Positions 1-8,361 of a stretch of DNA of 64,000 bases are shown here, piece after piece; the first letter of the stretch is position 1; every line of letters starts with the position of its first letter. Below the pieces are notes generated by a model. That model was not told the DNA's origin. It saw only the letters and a program-made list of their open reading frames with translations, and searched no databases. A program made the position numbers and the translations under genes. Source of the DNA: Afipia massiliensis (GTDB lineage Bacteria; Pseudomonadota; Alphaproteobacteria; Rhizobiales; Xanthobacteraceae); contig NZ_LBIA02000001.1 of the NCBI RefSeq assembly GCF_001006325.2, positions 2,357,501 to 2,421,500 on the forward strand. Direction: 5' to 3'.

Positions 1-38
1 ACGGGATCGAAAACGGGGAACGCGATGGTCAGCATCAT
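1..38 (-). CDS. lgt: Prolipoprotein diacylglyceryl transferase, N-terminal fragment (gene runs off the left edge)
   Basis: Only the first 12 codons are in the window. On the minus strand they read M-M-L-T-I-A-F-P-V-F-D-P, which resembles the start of alphaproteobacterial Lgt, the inner-membrane enzyme that attaches diacylglycerol to lipoprotein cysteines. In related genomes lgt is often divergent from a UbiK-family gene, as here. No good ribosome-binding site is visible in front of the two ATG codons. The call rests on a very short peptide plus neighbourhood, so it is tentative. Confidence 0.5.
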   Translation of the reverse strand, partial: MMLTIAFPVFDP

Positions 39-203
39 GAGTGGGGCTGTTTCCGGCGGGGGCGCATGTCTGTTCGAAGCCTTGTCGAAAGCCTCGGCGC
101 GTCGGGCGCAAAATTGGCACCGGTTTGCGACAGGAATATGCGTTTACGATCCGGATGTTTACATCTTGCGTCCCGGCAACGCCATCACCATTGTCTGGGC
201 AAG

Positions 204-372
204 CTAGTGGTCCGTTTCTAACATTCGCACCCGGTTTCAGCAGACATTCTTGCGAATGTTAGAAACAAAGGACCACTAGCAAATATAAGTCTCTGGTGGA
301 GTTTTGGATTTGACATTCGCTTCGCTGGCGTGTGGTTAGTTGGATAGCGAATGTCAAATCCACTCCACCAGA
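204..372 (+). repeat. Twin-hairpin element, copy 1
   Basis: Two long hairpins separated by a short AT-rich linker (280-291). Hairpin 1 (204-279): outer stem 204-213/270-279 (10 bp, CTAGTGGTCC), an AAA bulge on the right arm at 267-269, inner stem 214-229/251-266 (16 bp), loop of 21 nt. Hairpin 2 (292-372): outer stem 292-301/363-372 (10 bp), a TTT bulge on the left arm at 302-304, inner stem 305-320/347-362 region (16 bp), loop of about 27 nt. All stems are perfect apart from the bulges. The element ends 26 bp before the UbiK-like start codon, hairpin 2 being nearest. Related copies are at 19512, 44685 and 58048. Confidence 0.9.
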
Positions 373-398
373 CGCGGTAATCGGCCCCTCGGAGTTTC

Positions 399-665
399 AT
401 GATGACCCAGACCAGCAACCGTTTTTTCGACGAGATCGCGCGCCTGATGAATGACGCCGCGGGCGCCGCTTCGGGCGTGAAGCGCGAGGTGGAAACCGTC
501 GTCCGCAGCCAGGCCGAGCGCATCCTGAGCGACCTCGATCTCGTCAAGCGCGAGGAATTTGAGGCGGTGAAGGATATGGCCCGTCTGGCGCGCGAGGAGA
601 ACGAGGCGCTGAAGACGCGCATCGCCGCGCTGGAGAAGAAACTAGGACCCGTCGCGGAGACGTGA
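399..665 (+). CDS. ubiK: UbiK-family accessory factor (BMFP domain, DUF526)
   Basis: An 88-residue, charged, almost entirely helical protein. Residues 1-35 look like an amphipathic helix and residues about 50-85 form a coiled coil ending in LKTRIAALEKKLG, the layout of the BMFP/UbiK family. In gammaproteobacteria UbiK binds the ubiquinone-biosynthesis complex and promotes aerobic coenzyme Q synthesis; that role is assumed here by homology. Two ATG codons are in tandem (399 and 402), preceded by GGAG at suitable spacing. It is divergent from lgt, and twin-hairpin copy 1 fills the space between them. Confidence 0.8.
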   Translation: MMTQTSNRFFDEIARLMNDAAGAASGVKREVETVVRSQAERILSDLDLVKREEFEAVKDMARLAREENEALKTRIAALEKKLGPVAET

Positions 666-722
666 GGTTCTTCCGTCTACCGAGAGAGTGACGAAAGCAA
701 GTGATCCGCGATCCATCACCGG

Positions 723-841
723 GTCGTCCCCGCGAAGGCGGGGACCCATATTTCCTAAGTGTGATGTGCAGCGAACAAGTTTCCAGCTTTCGCAAAAAAG
801 AGAGTGCGGTGGTTATGGGTCCCCGCCTTCGCGGGGACGAC
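723..841. repeat. R-type palindromic repeat (27-bp terminal inverted repeats), copy R1
   Basis: Left arm 723-749 and right arm 815-841 are inverted copies of a GTCGTCCCCGCGAAGGCGGGG-ACCCAT type sequence. Each arm is itself a small palindrome. The interior begins TTCCTAAG and ends GGTGGTTATG. The rest of the 666-1027 gap (842-1027) has no recognisable gene or structure. Confidence 0.9.
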
Positions 842-1027
842 CGGTTAGGCCCTTCGTGCCGTGCCCCCGCAATTGCAGGAGCGCAACAGTCTGCTCCCGC
901 GCAAAGCCGACCATTTGAATCGAAAAGCTTCGAGTTTGCGCCACAGACGTTGACTAATCTGTTCTCAGAATCACGACTTTGATTGCGTGGGAGTAGCTTG
1001 ACGCGCGCTGACGTTGCGAGGTGAGCC

Positions 1028-1600
1028 GTGGCTCCATTTAACCGCACAAATATCTCCGAGGTTGAGCACGTCATAAGAGCGCCCGCATCACGGTGGGACA
1101 AGAAGATTGCCGCCGATCTGGTTTCGGAAATGGAGGCCTTCTTCGGCAAGGTGGATACGATTCCGCAGATGAAGCAGGCCCTGGCCATCGCAGGCTACCA
1201 GGGACTGCAACGGCAGATTGAAAAGGCTGTCGAAGGAAAAACGCATCTGGATGCGGTTCGGGCGATGGCGCATGCGATGCGCAGCTTTGCTCTCGGCAGT
1301 CCCGGATTGGCAGTCGCGTCATTTCGCGATCCGGATGTCGATAACTCCGAGTCCCAGAAAGCGGCAGGGCAACTGGCTCAGGTCGTGCTGCATGTTTTTG
1401 GTGACGCAGGCATCAGCGGCACGACGGCCAGGCATGCGATCCGTATCCTCAAGAGCCTTGTCCGTGGATTCGTGCTCAACGAAATGTCGGCTCCGGTGGC
1501 TCGCCCGATGGAATATCAAAAGAGCTATGTCTTCGCTGTCGAGATGTTTGTTCGCGGCTTGACTGAGCTTCGGGATGCTTCAACCGCAAAAGAAACCTGA
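1028..1600 (+). CDS. TetR-type ligand-binding (WHG-like) domain protein lacking a recognisable HTH
   Basis: The 190-residue protein matches the C-terminal half of WHG-type TetR regulators. An AVRAMAHAMRSFALGSPGL helix pair (about 80-98) is followed by a second repeat containing AIRILKSLVRGFVLNE (about 142-157). A TetR N-terminal helix-turn-helix (roughly 45 residues, normally ending in a YxHF-like motif) is not recognisable in residues 1-45, and I found none upstream in other frames. The start is a GTG preceded by GAGGTGAG. It may be a regulator with a degenerated head, a DNA-binding-deficient sensor, or the remnant of a recombination event. A transcriptional role should not be assumed. Confidence 0.55.
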   Translation: MAPFNRTNISEVEHVIRAPASRWDKKIAADLVSEMEAFFGKVDTIPQMKQALAIAGYQGLQRQIEKAVEGKTHLDAVRAMAHAMRSFALGSPGLAVASFRDPDVDNSESQKAAGQLAQVVLHVFGDAGISGTTARHAIRILKSLVRGFVLNEMSAPVARPMEYQKSYVFAVEMFVRGLTELRDASTAKET

Positions 1601-1643
1601 GCGCATCGGATGATGCGCCGCGATTGCAGATTTTCGAATTGGA

Positions 1644-2654
1644 TCAATCCAGCTTGATGCCCGCGGTCTTGATGACCTTCTCCCATTTCGCCGTTTCCGA
1701 CGCGACATAGGCCGCCATTTCCTGCGGCGTGCTTTGCAGCGGGTCGATCCCGGCATCGATCAGCTTCTGCTTGTTCGCGGGGTCGTTGACCGCCTTGAGA
1801 TAAGCCTCGCGCAGCTTCGCGATGATGTCGGGCGAGACTTTCGCCGGCGCGGAAAATCCCTGCCATGCCCATGCCTCGAAGCCCGGCACCGTGGCGGCGA
1901 CGGCCGGCACGCCGGGCAATCCATAAAACTCGCCGGGCGAGCACACCGCAATGGCCTTGATCGATTTCAGGTTGAGCTGCGAACGCGCGGTGGCGAAATC
2001 GACGAACATCATGCCGATCTGGCCGCCCGCGAGATCCTGCAGCGCCGGTCCCGCGCCTTTATAAGGCACGTGGTTGAGCTTGATGCCGGATGACTGCGCG
2101 AACAGTTCAGCCGCCAGATGAAACGGCGAGCCGACGCCGGCGCTGGCATAGTCGATGGAGCCGGGCGCTTTCTTCGCGGCATCGATCAACGCCTGCACCG
2201 AGCCGACATTGAGCTTGTCGGTATTCACCAGCAGCACGATGGCGAAGCGTCCGGTCAGCGAGATCGGCGCGAAGTCCTTCTGCGGATCGTAAGGCAGCTT
2301 TTGATACAGGCTTCTGTTCGACGCATAGGTCGAGGTGTCGCCGAGCAGGAAGGTGTAGCCGTCGGGCTCGGCCTTGGCGGCGGCTTCGGCGCCGATCTGT
2401 GTTCCGGCGCCGGGGCGGTTTTCCACCACGATCTGCTGGCCGAGCGTTGCGCTCATCGAGGTCGCCACCAGCCGTGCGAAGAAATCGGTGCCGCCGCCGG
2501 CGGCATAAGGAACGATGAGACGAACCGGTCGCGCCGGATAGGCCGCCTGCGCCCAGGCGGGCACGGTCAGACCTGCGGGGGCAGCCAAATTCGCGCCGAG
2601 CGCGGCGGTGGCTGTCATGAACGAGCGGCGGGTCAACGGCGTATCGATCGGCAT
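1644..2654 (-). CDS. Bug/TctC-family tripartite tricarboxylate transporter substrate-binding protein
   Basis: A 336-residue periplasmic binding protein. The N-terminus has a twin-arginine-like signal (RRSFMTATAALGANLAAPAG) followed by the Bug-family opening YPARPVRLIVPYAAGGGTD. The family motif ENRPGAGTQIG and DYASAGVGSPFHLAAELF are present, and the length is normal. Bug proteins capture carboxylates or other small organic compounds for TctAB-like membrane components or for sensing. No tctAB genes are nearby, which is typical of orphan Bug genes in this group, so the substrate cannot be inferred. GGGAGAA precedes the start. A second member is at 56941-57933. Confidence 0.9.
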   Translation of the reverse strand: MPIDTPLTRRSFMTATAALGANLAAPAGLTVPAWAQAAYPARPVRLIVPYAAGGGTDFFARLVATSMSATLGQQIVVENRPGAGTQIGAEAAAKAEPDGYTFLLGDTSTYASNRSLYQKLPYDPQKDFAPISLTGRFAIVLLVNTDKLNVGSVQALIDAAKKAPGSIDYASAGVGSPFHLAAELFAQSSGIKLNHVPYKGAGPALQDLAGGQIGMMFVDFATARSQLNLKSIKAIAVCSPGEFYGLPGVPAVAATVPGFEAWAWQGFSAPAKVSPDIIAKLREAYLKAVNDPANKQKLIDAGIDPLQSTPQEMAAYVASETAKWEKVIKTAGIKLD

Positions 2655-2758
2655 GGACGTTCTCCCTGCGCGGCCGATACGTGCCGGCCGACGGTCTCAA
2701 TTAGTTGCAAGTGCATCTAATCGCGTCCCGCGGCTGAAATCAACAGCGTGGCGGAGCC

Positions 2759-3871
2759 CTACGTCCCCAGCGCGACCGGGCGAAAGGCCTGGCGCAATGC
2801 GTTGTCGAGCTTGTCGCCCATCAGTTCCATGATGCCGAAGGCCTGTTCCGGCGTCATCGCCGCTGTGCTGGCGTCGGGCTCGAGCAGGCTGGCGTAAGTA
2901 TCCACCAGCGTCATGATGCGGACGATGTCGCTGATCTGTTGTCCCTGAAGCCCGTCAGGATAGCCGGTGCCGTCGAGCATCTCGTGATGATGCAGCACGA
3001 CGTCGAGCACCTCGCCGGGAAAGCCGCGCTGTTCCTTCAGTGCATTGTATCCGAGCCGCGTATGCTGGGCGAGGATGGTGCTTTCGTCATCCGTTAGTTC
3101 GCTGCGCTTGTCGAGGATCGGCAGCGGCACGAACGCCTTGCCGACATCGTGAAGCAAAGCGGCGCGGGTCAGGCGGCGCTGGTCGTCCTCGCGCATGCCG
3201 AGATGGTGAGCGAAGGCGACGGCATAGCCGGTGACGTGGAGGGTGTGGCGATAGCTCTTGTTGTGATGCTTGTTCACGGCGATCAGCCATTGCCGCAGCG
3301 AGCAGCGCTTCAGGGCGCGCAGAATCTGCGTCTCCGCCTGCATCACGTCGTCGAGCGAGAACGGCATTCCGGCGGGGAGCCGGCGGAAGATCTTCGACAT
3401 CACGACCAGCGCTGCAGTGACGCCGTTGCTCAGGATGCGGGCGTCGGTGGTGTGCTCGTCTTCCGGCGTTTCCGGAAACACCTGGCGAATCCGGTGCAGG
3501 ATGCTTTCGGGATGGAACGGCCGCTGGATCGTGTCGGTCGCACCGAGCGCCCAGGCCTGCGCCGATCCGTGATGCAACGCGTCGGCCAGCACGAACAGCC
3601 GGGGTAGCGGCAGATAGGACTTGCCGGTCAGCTTGCTGCGGACGCGCTGCACCGCCGTGGCCGAGGTGAGATCAATGTCGATGACAACGCCGGCAAAATC
3701 GCTGGCGGGCTGATCGGGCAGATCGAAAATCGAAATTGCTTCCACGCTGCCCGCGTTTCTCAGAATGCGCGCGAGCTCCTCGCTCTGGTCTTCGCAATCC
3801 GATGCGAGCAGCAGACGCCGCGTGGATTGCGGCATATCTGCCAAAGCCGGGAGTTTTGCCAAAGCGGCCAT
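2759..3871 (-). CDS. HD-GYP domain protein with pseudo-receiver N-terminus
   Basis: 370 residues. The first 135 fold like a response-regulator receiver (VVIDIDL aspartate strand, RLFVLAD strand, GATDTIQRPF end). The normally invariant lysine before the final proline is replaced (QRP), so phosphorylation is doubtful. Residues about 200-345 are an HD-GYP phosphodiesterase domain with the metal ligand motif HDVGK and the HHHEMLDGTGYPDGL signature. Such enzymes hydrolyse cyclic di-GMP and affect motility and biofilm decisions. AGAGGAC lies before the chosen ATG. Confidence 0.88.
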   Translation of the reverse strand: MAALAKLPALADMPQSTRRLLLASDCEDQSEELARILRNAGSVEAISIFDLPDQPASDFAGVVIDIDLTSATAVQRVRSKLTGKSYLPLPRLFVLADALHHGSAQAWALGATDTIQRPFHPESILHRIRQVFPETPEDEHTTDARILSNGVTAALVVMSKIFRRLPAGMPFSLDDVMQAETQILRALKRCSLRQWLIAVNKHHNKSYRHTLHVTGYAVAFAHHLGMREDDQRRLTRAALLHDVGKAFVPLPILDKRSELTDDESTILAQHTRLGYNALKEQRGFPGEVLDVVLHHHEMLDGTGYPDGLQGQQISDIVRIMTLVDTYASLLEPDASTAAMTPEQAFGIMELMGDKLDNALRQAFRPVALGT

Positions 3872-4179
3872 GTCCGTCCTCTGCGGGGCGTTCGGTGGTT
3901 ATGTACTCCATAGATGTAGCGAAAAACCGATTCCCGACCCTTAACAGGTATCCTTAACGGGGCGTGGCGGCGCAGGGTCAGATTGGCTGTCAGGAGACGT
4001 TTTTTGGGGCTTTTAAGGTCCAAAATCGGAGATCGAACCCCCTCATTTCCTTGTCTTTCCGGCGGTTTGGGGCTAAGAACCCGCCACGTCCGCGGCCCCC
4101 GCACCCCTGGAGGCTTGTCGCGGCGTGAAACCGGGCCGCTTTGCGGCCCTTCACTTTTCAAGACTCAAGGAACTGAACA
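3872..4179 (+). promoter_or_regulatory. 308-bp intergenic region with an rplY leader hairpin
   Basis: No gene is visible between the divergent HD-GYP and rplY genes. A perfect 7-bp hairpin GGGCCGC-TTT-GCGGCCC at 4133-4149 lies about 30 nt before the rplY start and is followed by a short pyrimidine-rich stretch (TTCACTTTTC). It could be an attenuator or an autoregulatory leader for the ribosomal protein, but the sequence alone does not show this. TTAA motifs at 3948-3953 are spaced too widely to call a CtrA site. Confidence 0.35.
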
Positions 4180-4920
4180 ATGGCGACCGTCAAGGAATTG
4201 AAGGCGACCGCTCGTCCGAAGGCCGGCAAGGGGGCCGCTCGGGCTGAACGTCGCGCTGGCCGTATCCCGGCAGTGATCTATGGCAACAACCAGCCCCCGC
4301 TCACGATCTCGCTCGACGACGCGGAACTGCGTCTGCGCATCAATGCCGGACGTTTTCTCACCACGGTCCATGACATCGAACTCGACGGCAAGAAGCACCG
4401 CGTGATTCCGCGCGACTTCAGCCTCGATCCGGTGCGCGACTTCCCGCTGCATGTGGATTTCCTGCGTCTCGGCGAAGGCGCCAAGATCCGCGTCAGCGTT
4501 CCGCTGCACGTTCTGAATGCGGAAACCGCGCCGGGCGTGAAGCGCGGCGGCACGGTCAACATCGTGACCCACAACATTGAACTCGAAGTCCCCGCGGACA
4601 ACATCCCGCAGTACCTCGAAGCCGACGTTGGCAAGCTGGACATCTCCGGCTCGCTGCACATCACCGACATCAAGTTGCCCGCCAATGTGAAGCTGTTGAC
4701 GCGCGATGACGCAACGCTGGTCACCATCGTTCCGCCGTCGGGCTACAACGAAGAGCTCAAGGCTGCTGCTGCGGCTGCTGCCGGTGGCGCAGCTCCTGCG
4801 GCTGGTGCGGCTCCTGCGGCCGGTGCTGCTCCTGCGGCCGGCGCTGCCAAGGCGCCTGCGGCTGGCGGCAAGGCTCCTGCCGCTGCTGCGGCGAAGCCCG
4901 CTGGCGACAAGAAGAAGTAA
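4180..4920 (+). CDS. rplY: 50S ribosomal protein L25/general stress protein Ctc
   Basis: 246 residues. An L25 5S-rRNA-binding domain (about 5-95, beginning with the KATARPKAGKGAARAERRAG segment) is followed by the C-terminal beta domain of the long CTC/TL5 form (about 100-185). The tail after residue 190 is a low-complexity run of APAAGA repeats ending in DKKK; it is basic and probably disordered, and repeat number likely varies between strains. AAGGA precedes the ATG. pth follows 32 bp downstream and then ychF, the usual rplY-pth-ychF order of Rhizobiales, so the three are probably co-transcribed. Confidence 0.97.
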   Translation: MATVKELKATARPKAGKGAARAERRAGRIPAVIYGNNQPPLTISLDDAELRLRINAGRFLTTVHDIELDGKKHRVIPRDFSLDPVRDFPLHVDFLRLGEGAKIRVSVPLHVLNAETAPGVKRGGTVNIVTHNIELEVPADNIPQYLEADVGKLDISGSLHITDIKLPANVKLLTRDDATLVTIVPPSGYNEELKAAAAAAAGGAAPAAGAAPAAGAAPAAGAAKAPAAGGKAPAAAAAKPAGDKKK

Positions 4921-4952
4921 GCGGCCAGACGTAAACCAAGAGAACCCGCGCC

Positions 4953-5552
4953 ATGCGCCTGTTCGTCGGACTGGGCAATCCCGGCACGAAGTATCAGGGC
5001 AACCGGCACAATATCGGGTTCATGGCTGTCGACGAGATCGCGCGGCGTCACGGATTTGGTCCGTGGCGCCGTCGCTTTCAGGGCGAGACCTCCGAAGGCC
5101 ATCTCGGCTCCGGGCGAGTCATTCTGCTGAAGCCGGCGACTTATATGAACGAGTCGGGCAACGCGGTCGGCGAAGCAACGAAGTTCTTCAAGATGGGCGT
5201 CGGCGACATCACGGTGTTTCACGACGAGATTGAGCTGCCGCCCGCGAAGCTGCGGGTCAAGATCGGCGGCGGTATCGCGGGGCATAACGGGTTGCGCTCG
5301 ATCTCCGCACATGTCGGCAATGACTATCGTCGCGTGCGGCTCGGCGTCGGGCATCCCGGCGTCAGGGATCTGGTGCATCAGCACGTCTTGTCCGATTTCG
5401 CCAAAAGCGAAATGCCTTGGGTCAGCGCGCTGTGCGAAGCGGTTGCCGACAACGCGGCGTTTATCGTCACCGGGCAGGACGCGTCGTTTGCAAACAAAGT
5501 GCATCTTGCGATGGATGCAAAAGGATTCACATCGAAGGACGACGGCGGCTAG
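4953..5552 (+). CDS. pth: Peptidyl-tRNA hydrolase
   Basis: 199 residues, the normal length. It cleaves peptidyl-tRNAs released from stalled ribosomes. The N-terminus [20 protein letters not shown] holds the conserved Asn9 and catalytic His19 equivalents, and [12 protein letters not shown] holds the catalytic aspartate. [12 protein letters not shown] is the family signature in the middle. It sits between rplY and ychF. Confidence 0.97.
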   Translation: MRLFVGLGNPGTKYQGNRHNIGFMAVDEIARRHGFGPWRRRFQGETSEGHLGSGRVILLKPATYMNESGNAVGEATKFFKMGVGDITVFHDEIELPPAKLRVKIGGGIAGHNGLRSISAHVGNDYRRVRLGVGHPGVRDLVHQHVLSDFAKSEMPWVSALCEAVADNAAFIVTGQDASFANKVHLAMDAKGFTSKDDGG

Positions 5553-5585
5553 TTCGCGCATCGTCCGGAAAATTCAGGGCAGGTT

Positions 5586-6683
5586 ATGGGTTTCAAATGC
5601 GGCATCGTCGGACTGCCCAATGTCGGCAAGTCCACACTGTTCAACGCGCTGACGGAAACGGCGGCGGCGCAGGCAGCGAACTATCCGTTCTGCACCATTG
5701 AGCCGAATGTCGGTGCGGTGGCGGTGCCCGATCCGCGGCTCGACAAGCTGTCGGCGATTGCGAAGTCGCAGCAGATCATCCCGACGCAGCTGACGTTCGT
5801 GGACATCGCGGGTCTCGTGCGCGGCGCCTCCAAGGGCGAAGGCCTCGGCAACCAGTTCCTCGCCACCATCCGCGAAGTCGATGCGGTGGCGCATGTGGTG
5901 CGCTGTTTTGAAGATTCCGACATCACCCATGTCGAAGGCAAGATCGCGCCGCTGGCCGACATCGAGACCATCGAAACCGAATTGATGCTGGCCGACCTCG
6001 ACAGTCTCGAAAAGCGCGTCGACAATCTGTCCAAGAAAGCCAAGGGCAACGACAAGGACGCCAAGGAGCAACTCGAACTGGTCGATCGCGCGCTGAAGCT
6101 GCTGCGCGAGGGCAAGCCGGCGCGTTTCCTCGAACGCAAGGCGGAAGAAGAGCGCGCGTTCCGCATGCTCGGCCTGCTGACGTCGAAGCCGGTGCTGTAT
6201 GTCTGCAACGTCGAGGAAGGCGCTGCCGCCACCGGCAACGCATTTTCGCAAGCGGTGTTCGAGCACGCCAAGACAGAGGGCGCGGTCGCGGTGGCGATTT
6301 CGGCCAAGATCGAATCCGAGATCGCGACGCTGTCACGCGAGGAGCGCGTCGATTTCCTCGATACGCTCGGGCTGGAAGAAGCCGGTCTCGATCGCCTGAT
6401 CCGTGCCGGTTACGAGCTGCTTCATCTCATCACGTATTTCACGGTCGGTCCCAAGGAAGCCCGCGCCTGGACCATCACCAAGGGCACCAAGGCGCCTGCG
6501 GCGGCGGGCGTGATCCATACCGATTTCGAGAAGGGCTTCATCCGCGCCGAAACCATCGCCTATGACGACTACATCGCGAACGGCGGCGAAGCCGGCGCGC
6601 GCGACACCGGCAAGCTGCGGCTGGAAGGCAAGGAATACGTTGTCGCCGATGGCGACGTGATGCATTTCCGGTTCAATACGTAA
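5586..6683 (+). CDS. ychF: Redox-regulated ribosome-associated ATPase YchF (Obg family)
   Basis: 365 residues. The P-loop is [14 protein letters not shown]. The G4 motif is replaced by CNVEEG, the change that makes YchF prefer ATP over GTP. A coiled-coil insertion (about 135-175) and a C-terminal TGS domain (about 280-363) complete the normal architecture. It associates with the 70S ribosome and affects oxidative-stress responses in other bacteria. It is the last gene of the rplY-pth-ychF cluster, ending just before a strong hairpin. Confidence 0.97.
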   Translation: MGFKCGIVGLPNVGKSTLFNALTETAAAQAANYPFCTIEPNVGAVAVPDPRLDKLSAIAKSQQIIPTQLTFVDIAGLVRGASKGEGLGNQFLATIREVDAVAHVVRCFEDSDITHVEGKIAPLADIETIETELMLADLDSLEKRVDNLSKKAKGNDKDAKEQLELVDRALKLLREGKPARFLERKAEEERAFRMLGLLTSKPVLYVCNVEEGAAATGNAFSQAVFEHAKTEGAVAVAISAKIESEIATLSREERVDFLDTLGLEEAGLDRLIRAGYELLHLITYFTVGPKEARAWTITKGTKAPAAAGVIHTDFEKGFIRAETIAYDDYIANGGEAGARDTGKLRLEGKEYVVADGDVMHFRFNT

Positions 6684-6700
6684 TTTGCCAGAAGCGTGAT

Positions 6701-6740
6701 CTCTCTGGTCGTCCCGGCCTGCGCCGGGATGACCAGAGAG
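6701..6740. terminator. Bidirectional hairpin between convergent ychF and DUF4282 genes
   Basis: The 17-bp stem (CTCTCTGGTCGTCCCGG with its complement at 724-740, one G-T pair) has a 6-nt loop. The location between two convergent stop codons and the long stem suggest a shared terminator. The sequence also belongs to the GTC-rich small repeats found elsewhere in the window. Confidence 0.6.
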
Positions 6741-6743
6741 AGA

Positions 6744-7049
6744 TTAAACCTGCCCCTCGCGGTCGCGGCCCTGATCGCGGATCGCGCCGAGATGCTCGTT
6801 GATCCGGAACACGATCAGGATCAGTTCGGCGCTGATGCGCGAGAGAATGATTCCGACGACGATCCCTGCGAGCGCAGCCAGCAGCAGCACGAAGCCGCCG
6901 AACGGGCTGATCGCCATCATGGTCAGCGCGGAGAACACGCCTGAGATGCCGAACAGGATCACCAGCGCGATGACCAGCCAGTAGAACGCCTTGATGATGG
7001 CGGGCGTGATGAACCTGTCCCACTGGAAGAGATCCTGAAACTGAAACAT
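6744..7049 (-). CDS. DUF4282 family small inner-membrane protein
   Basis: A 101-residue protein that opens with MFQFQDLFQWDRFITP and then has two predicted membrane helices (about 22-45 and 50-75), followed by a conserved polar segment RISAELILIVFRINEHL. This is the DUF4282 layout. The function is unknown. It is convergent with ychF. Confidence 0.8.
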   Translation of the reverse strand: MFQFQDLFQWDRFITPAIIKAFYWLVIALVILFGISGVFSALTMMAISPFGGFVLLLAALAGIVVGIILSRISAELILIVFRINEHLGAIRDQGRDREGQV

Positions 7050-7266
7050 GGGTTTGTCTCCAGATAAACCGCAAAGATGGATGACGGCAGGCGAACGGGT
7101 TGCCCGGAGCCGTCAGGCGATTGAGCGAATCAGCGGCCGACTGAATCGCTCCGGATGGTAAGGGTTGTCGCATATCGCCGAAAAGGACGGAAGGCGACGG
7201 CGAAACGCCTCACTTGAGGTGTCTGCAAATAACGGCCAAACTGCGCCTATCCACAACGTGATTGAA

Positions 7267-7728
7267 ATGATGAAACGCGCATTCGAAGACTTTAAGCCCG
7301 GTCACCTCGGTACGTTCGGCCCGCATCATGTGTCCCGCGAAGATATTATTGAATTCGCCACCGAGTTCGATCCGCAGCCGATGCACCTCGACGAGGAGGC
7401 GGCCAGCCGCACCATTTTGAAAGGTCTGTCGGGCTCGGGCTGGCACATGTGCGCACTCTGGATGCGCATGGCGTGGGACGGTTTCATCAGCGGGATCGCT
7501 TCGATGGGCGCCCCGGGTGTCGAGGAAGTCAAATGGGTCTCGCCGCTGCGGCCGGGAGACGATCTCATGCTTGATGTCGAGGTGCTCGACACGCGAGAAT
7601 CGAAAAGCATGCCGGACATCGGATTTGTCCATCTCAAGCAAGAGATGCGAAACGCATCCGGGCAGGTTCTCATGTTCAGCACGATTAAGATTATGGTCCT
7701 GCGGCGACACGCCGTGGAAGCGATGTGA
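7267..7728 (+). CDS. MaoC-like (R)-specific enoyl-CoA hydratase/dehydratase, first of a pair
   Basis: About 153 residues with a hot-dog fold. The hydratase-2 motif appears as EFATEFDPQPMHLDEEAA, carrying the catalytic Asp and His, followed by GLSGSGWHMCALWMRM. The reading frame is open further upstream, but the family starts near the tandem ATG codons at 7267/7270, which I chose. A second MaoC gene follows 13 bp downstream and shares the motif order. Tandem MaoC genes often act together in fatty-acid or polyketide breakdown, and no pathway genes are adjacent to narrow this further. Confidence 0.85.
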   Translation: MMKRAFEDFKPGHLGTFGPHHVSREDIIEFATEFDPQPMHLDEEAASRTILKGLSGSGWHMCALWMRMAWDGFISGIASMGAPGVEEVKWVSPLRPGDDLMLDVEVLDTRESKSMPDIGFVHLKQEMRNASGQVLMFSTIKIMVLRRHAVEAM

Positions 7729-7741
7729 GAGGCGCGCCGCA

Positions 7742-8221
7742 ATGCCGTATTTCGACGACATCAAGATCGGCGATCGCCGCGAACTGGGATCGTTCACGTT
7801 TACGCCGGAGAACATCAAGGCCTTCGCCACGAAGTTCGATCCGCAGCCGTTTCATCTTGACGAGGAAGCGGGCCGCAAGTCGGTGTTCGGCGGTCTCGCC
7901 GCGTCGGGATGGCATGTCGCTGCGGTCTACATGAAGCTGACGGTCGCGAGTTTTCAGCGCGAGGCGGCAGCGTTGATCGCGCGCGGCGAGAAGCCGGTGG
8001 CGTCAGGTCCGTCGCCGGGGTTTCGCGAACTGAAATGGATCAAGCCGGTGCTCGCCGGCGACACGCTGACCTACGCGTCGGAGGTTACCTCGATGCGGCC
8101 GCTGGAATCGCGTCCGCAATTCGGCTTCGTCGGCTTCTACAACACCGGCGTCAATCAGCGCGGCGAACTGGCGTTCTCGTTCATGGGTTCGGTGTTCGCG
8201 CCGAGGCGGCCCGCCGCTTGA
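7742..8221 (+). CDS. MaoC-like dehydratase, second of a pair
   Basis: 159 residues. The catalytic segment reads FATKFDPQPFHLDEEAG, and GLAASGWHVAAVYMKL follows as in the upstream paralogue. The spacing, with GAGGCG just before the ATG, indicates translation from the same transcript. The two proteins are only moderately alike, so a heterodimer is possible, but this is inference. The reaction is likely hydration or dehydration of an acyl-CoA thioester. Confidence 0.87.
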   Translation: MPYFDDIKIGDRRELGSFTFTPENIKAFATKFDPQPFHLDEEAGRKSVFGGLAASGWHVAAVYMKLTVASFQREAAALIARGEKPVASGPSPGFRELKWIKPVLAGDTLTYASEVTSMRPLESRPQFGFVGFYNTGVNQRGELAFSFMGSVFAPRRPAA

Positions 8222-8242
8222 ACCTCGCAGCCATGCGATAAA

Positions 8243-8282
8243 GAAAAAGCGCCGCCCGCTCGTGTCATGGAGAGGGCGGCGA
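8243..8282 (-). terminator. Terminator of the phasin-like gene
   Basis: An 8-bp GC stem (8250-8257 with 8274-8281) is followed on the minus strand by CTTTTTCTT, a rho-independent pattern for the gene at 8362-8781. Confidence 0.65.
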
Positions 8283-8361
8283 CAAGCCTCAGGGAGATTG
8301 CTTGTTTCAGAAGGCGTGATCCCGAAAGATCACGCCCGAACAAACAGAGTTCGGTCCTTAT

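Noticed and set aside
723-841. CRISPR array
   Set aside because: The repeats are inverted, not direct, and occur as isolated elements at scattered sites with no spacers or cas genes.
544-1188. A 214-residue open frame on the minus strand
   Set aside because: It runs across the UbiK-like gene and an R-type repeat. The peptide contains repeat translations such as SSPRRRGPI and no family pattern.
3948-3962. CtrA site before rplY
   Set aside because: The TTAA motifs are spaced 9 bp, not 7.
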